Origin: an uncultured Lachnospiraceae bacterium
GTDB lineage: Bacteria > Bacillota > Clostridia > Lachnospirales > Lachnospiraceae
Direction: 5' to 3'
Length of the DNA: 8,784 nt
Assembly: GCA_910579225.1 (NCBI GenBank)
Contig: CAJTTI010000051.1
Location: 1-8,784 of the forward strand
A program made the position numbers and the translations under genes. How positions within the stretch are numbered: the stretch's first letter is position 1; each line of letters starts with the position of its first letter. The notes below the pieces were generated by a model that was not told the origin of the DNA, did no database searches, and saw only the letters and a program-made list of their open reading frames with translations. This document shows, one piece after another, positions 1 through 4,930 of the stretch.

Positions 1-13
1 TCCTGTGATTTTT

Positions 14-304
14 CTACAGCACACCCAGCTTCTTCAGCAGCGCCACGCAGTCCTTTGCTCCCTGCACATACAGATATAGGCAGTCGTGATCCGCCGCCAA
101 CAGCGTCGCCTCCACATAATCCGTGATGGCTTTCTTCACATTCTCCGGCAGGTCTTTGATCTTCTCCTGCATCTCCTTGCTCAGTCTGGCCACCTTGTCC
201 TGCAGCTCCTGCTCCTCCGGTGACTGCTCATTACGCTCCCGCACTGCCGTTTCTGTCATCTCCCGGATCACCATCTCATAGATCTCTTCTCTGTCCATTT
301 TCAT
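14..304 (-). CDS. Small helical protein, DUF6809-like (uncharacterised)
   Basis: A 96-residue protein starting MKMDREEIYEMV and ending in a conserved-looking YVQGAKDCVALLKKLGVL tail. Nearly the whole chain is predicted helical by composition (alternating E/K/R with L/I/V), with no signal peptide, membrane segment or cysteine motif. The pattern of a charged helix pair followed by a Y-x-x-GAKD/L helix recalls the small DUF6809-type proteins common in Lachnospiraceae mobile elements; this is from memory and only moderately sure. The frame stays open upstream to a TTG at 415, but the only good Shine-Dalgarno (AGGAG at 309-313) sits 4 nt before the ATG at 304 and 10 nt before the ATG at 298, so either of these is the real start. 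It is the last gene of the window and lies downstream of the palindromic element at 367-482. Function unknown. Confidence 0.7.
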   Translation of the reverse strand: MKMDREEIYEMVIREMTETAVRERNEQSPEEQELQDKVARLSKEMQEKIKDLPENVKKAITDYVEATLLAADHDCLYLYVQGAKDCVALLKKLGVL

Positions 305-350
305 TTCACTCCTTTTTTCCATCAACATAAACGGAACTGTCCTCACAGTC

Positions 351-378
351 CATATACAATACCAATAAACTTTTCCAA
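351..378 (-). promoter_or_regulatory. Weak candidate promoter for the 14-304 gene
   Basis: On the minus strand, a TTGGAA (373-378) is followed 16 nt later by TATATG (351-356), about 45 bases before the likely start codon. The -35 half overlaps the left arm of the large inverted repeat at 367-389. The -10 is a poor match to TATAAT, so this is only a suggestion. Confidence 0.2.
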
Positions 379-482
379 CTGTGCGGTTGCAATCCGATGG
401 CTTGTCTGCATGCAATTTATTGCAATGCAGGCGAGTCGTTGGATGCTCCCTGGAGCGTCCAACCGCACAGGTGGAAAACTTT
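367..482 (+). repeat. Nested inverted-repeat element (structured non-coding DNA/RNA)
   Basis: Outer arms 367-389 and 460-482 are complementary over 23 positions with two mismatches (370/479 and 378/471). Inside are two more stems. Stem A, 401-415 with 420-435, has 15 pairs, one bulged A and a TTTA loop. Stem B, 438-447 with 454-463, has 10 pairs and a CCCTGG loop. Stem B shares bases 460-463 with the outer stem, so the two cannot both be complete, giving alternative folds. Three pairs (403/433, 405/431, 444/457) are T·G on the plus strand but would be A·C on the minus strand, so the fold is better in plus-strand RNA or single-stranded DNA. No gene lies on that strand. It fills the gap between the ribbon-helix-helix gene and the 14-304 gene. 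It lacks a clean U-run for a minus-strand terminator. Confidence 0.75.
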
Positions 483-488
483 TATCTT

Positions 489-908
489 TTAGTTTTCACG
501 TTTCTGATACTTGTATGCGTCATTCAGTTCCACCGCACCGTTGAGACGCCTCACTTCCTCCACGCACTTTGCATGGAGCTTCCGGAAGACACTTTCATCG
601 ATCCGGCTCTCCGAATGGTAAGCGATCATATGCGCCAGCATGGAAAGCTCCACTGCGATCTTGAAATCCATCCGGGCCAGACGGTTCTCCGTGTCCTGCA
701 CCGTGCTGGTCAGGACGGAGGACAGGGACTGCAGCAGATAGTCTTCGGCCTTTCCGGAATTCAGATAGCCGCAGTAGAACTTCAGTGCCTCCGTGACAAA
801 CTCATTCCGGGAGCGCACATTGGCAGCTGGCAGGAGGCTGTCCGCCATCTCCAGCACTTCCTTTTCGATGTAGAAACCGGCCCGCACCTTTTCCTTTCCC
901 CTGGTCAT
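489..908 (-). CDS. Ribbon-helix-helix protein, possible relaxosome accessory or repressor
   Basis: A 139-residue protein starting MTRGKEKVRAGFYIEKEV. Residues 7-50 fit a ribbon-helix-helix DNA-binding fold: a short strand (KVRAGFYI), helix 1 (KEVLEMADSLL), a turn with a basic SRNEF motif and helix 2 (FVTEALKFYCGYL). The remaining 90 residues are helical and probably mediate oligomerisation or partner binding. Such proteins occur in Clostridia conjugative elements near transfer genes; a role at the origin of transfer or as an autoregulator is inference. The start at 908 is chosen because GGGGAGG (914-920) is 5 nt upstream and because the fold begins right after it. The frame runs open to 1124 but that extension reads through the palindromic gap and does not look like protein. 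It stands alone, about 375 bases from the preceding gene and 184 from the next. Confidence 0.8.
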   Translation of the reverse strand: MTRGKEKVRAGFYIEKEVLEMADSLLPAANVRSRNEFVTEALKFYCGYLNSGKAEDYLLQSLSSVLTSTVQDTENRLARMDFKIAVELSMLAHMIAYHSESRIDESVFRKLHAKCVEEVRRLNGAVELNDAYKYQKREN

Positions 909-1283
909 CCATACCTCCCCTCCCTCTGACCGACACATTTCTGCCCGGTATTCAATTTCTTTCTGTAAAACTCCCCTGAATTGCCTCCTTTTCCCGGATT
1001 CAGGCATAAAAATTCTCTGTACCCTTGAAAAAGTTATGCACTTTTGCCTTTCCGCACGGCTTTGCCGGGCGGTGTTTTCCGGGTTTAGGCTGCGAAAGCA
1101 GCATAAACCCTTTAACCTGCACACATTTCGACCCGGATATCATGCCACACCATGCTCCATTTTCAAGCCTGCCCAAATCGCCCCAACAAGCCAGATTTCC
1201 CTCTCATGGGTAAACTACTGCCACCCCTGCCGGAAAACCGGCACACAGGGCCACACGGCGGCTCACAGGGGAGGATGCTGAGG
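909..1283. other. 375-bp non-coding gap with several inverted repeats; candidate oriT or control region
   Basis: No convincing gene on either strand. The stretch holds five short inverted repeats: CCTGAAT/ATTCAGG at 975-981 and 998-1004 (its loop carries a minus-strand GGAGG); AAAAGT/ACTTTT at 1029-1034 and 1040-1045; the stem at 1052-1072; the stem at 1081-1110; and a perfect TGCCGG-AAAA-CCGGCA hairpin at 1228-1243. A weak minus-strand promoter may be TTGAAA (1161-1166) with TGATAT (1137-1142) at 18-nt spacing. It lies just upstream of the ribbon-helix-helix gene, the usual position for an operator or origin of transfer bound by such a protein. I recognise no specific nick site. Confidence 0.5.
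1052..1110 (+). repeat. Tandem GC-rich hairpins upstream of the ribbon-helix-helix gene
   Basis: The first stem pairs 1052-1060 with 1064-1072 (8 of 9 positions, A/G mismatch at 1056/1068, TTT loop). The second pairs 1081-1087 with 1104-1110 and 1089-1093 with 1098-1102, with one G/A mismatch between and a GAAA tetraloop. GAAA is a stable GNRA loop only on the plus strand; the minus strand would show TTTC. Neither is followed by a long T run on either strand, so an ordinary terminator is unlikely. Confidence 0.65.
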
Positions 1284-1955
1284 TCACATTCTCTGGGCCA
1301 GCTGTGCGGAAGGTACTTCCTGCCCGCATCCTTCCTCAACGGCATGGGAAAACTCCCTAACCTTTTCCCCGAAAACGCACGCCCGTTCCTCCAATCGGAG
1401 TCCCGGATCCCGATATGCCTCCTTAGCTGCCTCCACAAGGACATCCAGACTCTGTTCAGAAGCATGCCCCATCACACTGGCCTTCATCCGGTTTTCGTCC
1501 AGATCGATCTCATATACAGCCAGGACCTCTCGTCCCCGCGTCCGGCACCATTCCTCAAATTTTTCCCGCGTGAGAGGAAAGGAATTCCGGAAAGCTGTCT
1601 TCGCTAGTTCCTCACAGTCCATCCCTTCCGCGCCCGGCTGGCAGCTCTCACAGGCATGTACTGTCTCCACTGGGGTACGGTAGTCCTGTGTGAGCAGATG
1701 GCACGCTCTCCCGTCCTTCACTACTTTGATCAGGACAAAACGCCGCCTGCTCCACATTTCAGCGTCCGCTTCCCGTTCTTCCCGCCTGACAGTATCCTCT
1801 ACCTTCCGCCTCTCCTCCGCGGGAACCGTCTGTTCATAGAGCCTCTCCAGCATCCGGGCCAGCTCCTGCTCAATGCTGGTCCCTTCCGGCAGACATTCGG
1901 ACAAAGCACAGTAGACATGCTCATCCATCCACACGGTCACATCCCGTTTTGCCAT
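1284..1955 (-). CDS. DUF6103-like N-terminal domain fused to an uncharacterised C-terminal domain
   Basis: A 223-residue protein starting MAKRDVTVWMDEHVY. Residues 1-62 parallel the small protein encoded just upstream: a strand (DVTVWM), a helix, and the motif L-x-x-x-L-x-x-LYE-x-x-VP-x-x-x-R (residues 32-50). This looks like a small ribbon-helix-helix-like or dimerisation module of the DUF6103 type. Residues 63-70 are a charged hinge. Residues 71-205 form a separate alpha/beta domain (strand RRFVLIKVV, then FEEWCRTRGREVLAVYEIDLDE) that I recognise only as a recurring partner in similar element-borne proteins. It carries cysteines at 103/105 and 114 but no clear metal site. The ATG at 1955 is preceded by AAAGGAG/AAGGAG. 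It lies 34 nt after the paralogue and ends before the long non-coding gap. Function unknown; DNA binding is plausible from the N-terminal part. Confidence 0.75.
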   Translation of the reverse strand: MAKRDVTVWMDEHVYCALSECLPEGTSIEQELARMLERLYEQTVPAEERRKVEDTVRREEREADAEMWSRRRFVLIKVVKDGRACHLLTQDYRTPVETVHACESCQPGAEGMDCEELAKTAFRNSFPLTREKFEEWCRTRGREVLAVYEIDLDENRMKASVMGHASEQSLDVLVEAAKEAYRDPGLRLEERACVFGEKVREFSHAVEEGCGQEVPSAQLAQRM

Positions 1956-1989
1956 CCGCTCCTTCTCCTTTCACTACACAGAAAACTCT

Positions 1990-2232
1990 CTACTCTGCCG
2001 CCTGGGAAGCCCCATTTCTCTGCCGGTTCGGGCGGGAGGATCTGGCATTTTCCTCCCTCGCGATCCGGTCGTCCAGGTATTCCCTGGTCGCCTGGGGTAC
2101 ATATTTCTCATAGAGCTTCTGGAGATAGTCCTTCAGTTCCTCCTGCAGGTCCGCCTCCTTCTTCCCCATATGGTAGGTCAGGGCATCCAGCCGTTCCGTA
2201 TTGAAGCTCATGGTCAACGTAGTATTTTTCAT
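1990..2232 (-). CDS. Small DUF6103-like protein
   Basis: An 80-residue protein starting MKNTTLTMSFNTERLDAL. The order is one strand (TTLTMSF), a first helix (TERLDALTYHM), a second helix ending in the motif L-x-x-x-L-x-x-LYEKYVP-x-x-TREYLD, then a short basic/polar tail. Length and motif fit the DUF6103-type small proteins of Clostridia conjugative elements (from memory). The strand-helix-helix layout with TLTMSF at the front resembles a ribbon-helix-helix domain, so a DNA-binding or copy/transfer-control role is possible but unproven. The start has GGAGGCGGAG just upstream. It sits 61 nt after the DUF6329-like gene and 34 nt before its longer paralogue, clearly in one transcription unit. Confidence 0.8.
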   Translation of the reverse strand: MKNTTLTMSFNTERLDALTYHMGKKEADLQEELKDYLQKLYEKYVPQATREYLDDRIAREENARSSRPNRQRNGASQAAE

Positions 2233-2293
2233 CTTCTTCTCCGCCTCCGATCACAAATTTTTCTTTTCTCTGTCTGCTCACAACTGCTCCCTG

Positions 2294-3271
2294 TTATCCT
2301 TCCTGCATCACCGGAACTGCCTGCCCCTCCTCCGGATCATTCACCCAGTTTTCATAGTCCTCCACACTGCAATAGCCGGCCAGCATGGCAGAAAAAGCAT
2401 CCAGCCTGCCGGCCTTCACCCCGGACAGTTCCATCTGCAGGCCGGAGTATCCCCGGAATACCCGCACCACTTTTGCGTCCAGTACATCCGCCCAGGCTTC
2501 CTTCCCTGCCGCTGTCAGCGTAGTCCCGTCCAGTTCCACGATGGTGTGGGGCAGACCGTAGTCGATCTCATCATGCACCAGATGCAGGTTCTCCCATCGG
2601 GCGCACAGCAGATCCTTCAGGCAGGCTTTCATGGTCTGTCCCTCATCTTTCTGTTGCATCAGTTCTCCGGGATCCCTGGCCTGCGGAGCTGCCCCCGCCA
2701 GATCCTGACGGTTCTCCGTTTCCTTCTGGCAGTTGGGGCAAAGCTCCGGATAAAAACGCAGCTCCAGACAGTCGCTGCGAACATATGCCATGCTGACCTC
2801 CGGCCTCTCTACAAGCATGTCCGCCAGGAGTTCTGCCAGTGCCGGATTTTCAGAAAGAGAAAAATCACACCCTTCCTGTACCTGATCCAGATAAAAGATC
2901 CAGTTCCCGTCTCTCGTTCCATCGGTCCCAGTCTGGATCATTTGGTCCGCCAGCCGGGACAACCCTGCCCCGAACTCCGACAAGGAATCATATTCCAGGG
3001 CGGCGGCATCGGGCACATAGGAGGCGTAACGGGCATAACCATATCCCTCAGATTCTACCAGGACACCGTCACGCCTTCCCTCTCCCGTCACAAGGAGACA
3101 GTGATAGATCCCGTCTCGGTCCTCCTGCATCAGATCGATATTTTCCTCAATGCAGGGCAGCCCCTCCAGAGGATTTCTCAGAAACTCTTCAAACTCACCG
3201 GCTGGCAGGCAGACTTTTTTCTCCACCTTCGCCTGCCGGAACTGAAAATCCGGCTTGTATAAAAACAGCAT
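2294..3271 (-). CDS. Two-module uncharacterised protein, DUF6329-like
   Basis: A 325-residue cytoplasmic-looking protein. Module 1 (about 1-185) contains the run KVCLPAGEFEEFLRNPL, then HCLLVTGEGRRDGVLV and GYGYARYASYVP, a pattern I associate with DUF6329; it ends with a single CPNC pair (178-181), too few cysteines for a full zinc site in one chain. A polar hinge (186-212) leads to module 2 (about 213-312), with LHLVHDEIDYGLPHTIVELD, TLTAAGKEAWADVL and a C-terminal AGYCSVEDYENWV. Both modules recur in Clostridia conjugative elements; neither has a known activity. The first ATG is at 3271, but the Shine-Dalgarno GGAGGG (3294-3299) is 22 nt away. An in-frame ATC at 3284-3286 sits 7 nt from it and would add five residues. 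It follows the basic-tail protein gene by 33 nt. Confidence 0.75.
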   Translation of the reverse strand: MLFLYKPDFQFRQAKVEKKVCLPAGEFEEFLRNPLEGLPCIEENIDLMQEDRDGIYHCLLVTGEGRRDGVLVESEGYGYARYASYVPDAAALEYDSLSEFGAGLSRLADQMIQTGTDGTRDGNWIFYLDQVQEGCDFSLSENPALAELLADMLVERPEVSMAYVRSDCLELRFYPELCPNCQKETENRQDLAGAAPQARDPGELMQQKDEGQTMKACLKDLLCARWENLHLVHDEIDYGLPHTIVELDGTTLTAAGKEAWADVLDAKVVRVFRGYSGLQMELSGVKAGRLDAFSAMLAGYCSVEDYENWVNDPEEGQAVPVMQEG

Positions 3272-3293
3272 ATCTACTGGGTTGATCGCACAT

Positions 3294-3299
3294 CCCTCC
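3294..3299 (-). promoter_or_regulatory. Shine-Dalgarno that does not match the annotated ATG
   Basis: GGAGGG on the minus strand, directly after the stop codon of the preceding gene. It is 22 nt from the first in-frame ATG (3271) but 7 nt from an in-frame ATC (3286). The ATG touching it (3291-3293) opens a different frame that stops after about 33 codons. This decides between a normal but distant start and a rare non-canonical start. Confidence 0.5.
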
Positions 3300-3304
3300 T
3301 TCCT

Positions 3305-3760
3305 TCAGGTAAAATCCACTTCGTAAAGGGTTTTCACCACCCTCTTATATTCCGCGTGCCGCAGTGCCTCCTTTGTCCCATGGCGCACCTTTTTGTTCAG
3401 CTGCTTCCTCCGCAGGGAGATCCCACGCTTCAGTTCGCCCCGCATGCTGTCCGGGCCTCTTCCCCGTACCCAGTCGGCTCTCCTTCTCCTGGCTGTGCCG
3501 GGCATTGGTTTCTGTAATGCCATCGCTTCCTCCTGTTCTGCCGTTTTATCAACCGGCTGCTGTTTTCTTTCAGCAACACACCATACCGGAACCTTCCCGA
3601 AAAGTTGGGGGACCGGTGTCTGTGCCTCCTGGACCAGTACCGGTGCCTCCGGCCTGGCATCCCCAAACTCCGCAAGAGCCTTATCCACCTCCTCATAGGA
3701 GGCTGGCAGCGTCAGGCAGACGGTCCTGCCCGCGTTCCTTCCGATATACAATTTCAACAT
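3305..3760 (-). CDS. ArdA-N-terminus-like domain fused to a short basic domain
   Basis: A 151-residue protein of two unlike halves. Residues 1-60 (MLKLYIGRNAGRTVCLTLPA, then SYEEVDKALAEF) match the opening of the 548-residue ArdA fusion in this window: both have LPA-S/T-x-EE at residues 18-24, and both continue with a proline-rich strand like the ArdA N-terminal subdomain. Residues 91-151 are strongly basic (20 K/R against 7 D/E by my count), with RGRGPDSMRGELKRGISLRR followed by QLNKKVRH and EYKR. I know this as a small stand-alone basic protein in similar elements, probably nucleic-acid binding. Its ATG overlaps the end of the preceding gene by 7 nt, indicating translational coupling. The ArdA core and its acidic DNA-mimic body are missing, so it is unlikely to work as classical ArdA. 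Function unknown. Confidence 0.7.
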   Translation of the reverse strand: MLKLYIGRNAGRTVCLTLPASYEEVDKALAEFGDARPEAPVLVQEAQTPVPQLFGKVPVWCVAERKQQPVDKTAEQEEAMALQKPMPGTARRRRADWVRGRGPDSMRGELKRGISLRRKQLNKKVRHGTKEALRHAEYKRVVKTLYEVDFT

Positions 3761-4386
3761 TTCTTTTCTGGCCCCCTTCCTTTCCTCTCTTCTTTTTCTG
3801 CCATGATCCCGATCCCGTGCCGGCTGATCAGGATGCCGGTTAAGATCACCTGCAGGAGCCAGTCACCGATCAGCTCCGGGTCCCCCAGTTCCGATAAGGA
3901 CAGTCCCGGCCTGCCGCCGCACATCTCCTTTGCGGCACACAACAGGGCGTAGCCATCCGGTTCTATGCCATGAACCGCCATCTCCCTGTAACGGATCCCG
4001 TTCTTTGTAATGCATGGTTTTGCCTGGTTCCATAAAAAATTGTCCGCACTCAGCAGGAACAGGGCCGCCGCCCTGCCATGGTCGGCGCACAAGGATACAT
4101 AGTCGCCGTTCCCGCAGATCTCCCGGAACCTCTTTTTATGCTGGCCGCTCCGAAACATGAATTCCTTCACCTCCCCTCTGTTCTTCAGATTGATGATGCG
4201 GACAGCCAGCCGGGATGGTGGGATCTCCTCCAGGAAGAACCGCACAAGTTCCTCATATGGCGCTGGCTGCATCTGCTCTGGTCTTCCCCGGATGATCCCG
4301 GAGCGGCGGGGTGAAAATCCAGGGATCTGCCGCATCCCGGATTCCAGTTCCCGGAGGGCTGTCTCTTGCAAAAAATGTCCTCCCAA
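3754..4386 (-). CDS. DUF6075-like protein with an N-terminal extension
   Basis: A 210-residue frame. Residues 77-200 follow a pattern I recall for DUF6075: FRSGQHKKRFREI, a helix with AALFLLSADNFLW, then GYALLCAAKEM, LSELGDPELI and a hydrophobic ILTGILISRHGIGI segment. The family is usually about 130 residues, close to the 134 obtained from the ATG at 4158, which has AGGGGAGGTGA 8-11 nt upstream. The in-frame upstream part (PYEELVRFFLEE, PPSRLAVRIINLKN) also looks like real protein, so I keep the longer form. It starts at TTG 4386, with GGGGAGG (4394-4400) 7 nt before it. An ATG at 4390 is in another frame that ends after about 45 codons. It follows the LWGV-domain gene by 13 nt and overlaps the next by 7 nt. 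Function unknown; the hydrophobic segment is short and probably buried rather than membrane-spanning. Confidence 0.7.
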   Translation of the reverse strand: MGGHFLQETALRELESGMRQIPGFSPRRSGIIRGRPEQMQPAPYEELVRFFLEEIPPSRLAVRIINLKNRGEVKEFMFRSGQHKKRFREICGNGDYVSLCADHGRAAALFLLSADNFLWNQAKPCITKNGIRYREMAVHGIEPDGYALLCAAKEMCGGRPGLSLSELGDPELIGDWLLQVILTGILISRHGIGIMAEKEERKGRGPEKKC

Positions 4387-4399
4387 ACATCCACCTCCC

Positions 4400-4930
4400 C
4401 TAAGCCATTCCCATCCTGGGACTCTCCTGTTCCACAGTCTGGTTCTGGTCTGCCGCCTGGATCCCTTTTAATTCCTGTTCTGTCCGGATCCGGTTTCTGG
4501 AGGCTGCGCCGAAATCCACACAGAGCCGGCACCCTTCCTCACACTCAATGTCCTGTTGGACGAACCCTTCTCCCCAGCCGTCCGCCATCTGCCCGTACCA
4601 CTCGCTCTTCAGACGCTCTGTCTCTTCCGGGGACAGTTCCTCCCGGCATTCCACTTTAAGAACTCCCCAGAGACAGTAATTCCAGACTTCTACAGCCGGA
4701 TGCATGCTTACGACCTTTTCCTTTAAAGGTCCCTCATCCAGATATTCCGCAAGCCCTGCCCTGCTCTCCTGGATCCAGTCCTTTTCCAATGCCTTTTTGA
4801 TCGTCCAGTCATATCCGCTCAGGGCATAGCCGTCCATGGACGTGCAGTGGTCCTCGCTGTCATAAAAAGCGCCCACCAGGGGACTGTACAGCCGCATCCC
4901 TGCAGGCGCTTCTGATTCTTTAATCTTCAT
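4400..4930 (-). CDS. Stand-alone LYSPL/LWGV/GWGE-domain protein
   Basis: A 176-residue protein. Its single domain has LYSPL (14-18), a helix with LAEYLDEGPLKEKVVSMHP (60-78), VEVWNYCLWGV (80-90), a helix (LSPEETERLKSEW) and DGWGEGF (117-123), then a strand pair and an EQELKG motif (151-156). The same order appears in the last 160 residues of the 548-residue ArdA fusion (LYSPL, LAETLYNQLLSGK, LWGV, LTEQELSGLKEEW, HGWGDLF). I know this domain as a frequent passenger in Clostridia conjugative elements but not its activity. The start at 4930 is chosen for GGAGGAG (4936-4942) 5 nt upstream. This ribosome binding site and the first 11 nt lie inside the end of the PAPS-reductase-like gene, so the two are probably translationally coupled. 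The C-terminal 20 residues are polar and probably disordered. Confidence 0.8.
   Translation of the reverse strand: MKIKESEAPAGMRLYSPLVGAFYDSEDHCTSMDGYALSGYDWTIKKALEKDWIQESRAGLAEYLDEGPLKEKVVSMHPAVEVWNYCLWGVLKVECREELSPEETERLKSEWYGQMADGWGEGFVQQDIECEEGCRLCVDFGAASRNRIRTEQELKGIQAADQNQTVEQESPRMGMA

Noticed and set aside
305..415. N-terminal extension of the 14-304 gene to a TTG at 415
   Set aside because: It reads through the inverted repeat; a good AGGAG occurs only before the ATGs at 304 and 298.
367..482. Integron attC site, IS-end pair or group II intron fragment
   Set aside because: There is no integrase, transposase or intron-encoded protein, no flanking target duplication, and I see no attC core sites or intron domain V/VI signature.
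381..929. 182-codon plus-strand frame
   Set aside because: It is antisense to the ribbon-helix-helix gene and begins inside the inverted repeat; no ribosome binding site.
909..1124. N-terminal extension of the ribbon-helix-helix gene to 1124
   Set aside because: The extension is cysteine- and arginine-rich, runs through the hairpin region, and has no ribosome binding site, whereas the ATG at 908 has a strong one directly before the fold.
2201..3262. 353-codon open frame on the plus strand
   Set aside because: It lies entirely antisense to the DUF6329-like and neighbouring genes, has no ribosome binding site or recognisable domain, and is Pro/Arg/His/Cys-rich as expected of a reverse-frame shadow in GC-rich sequence.
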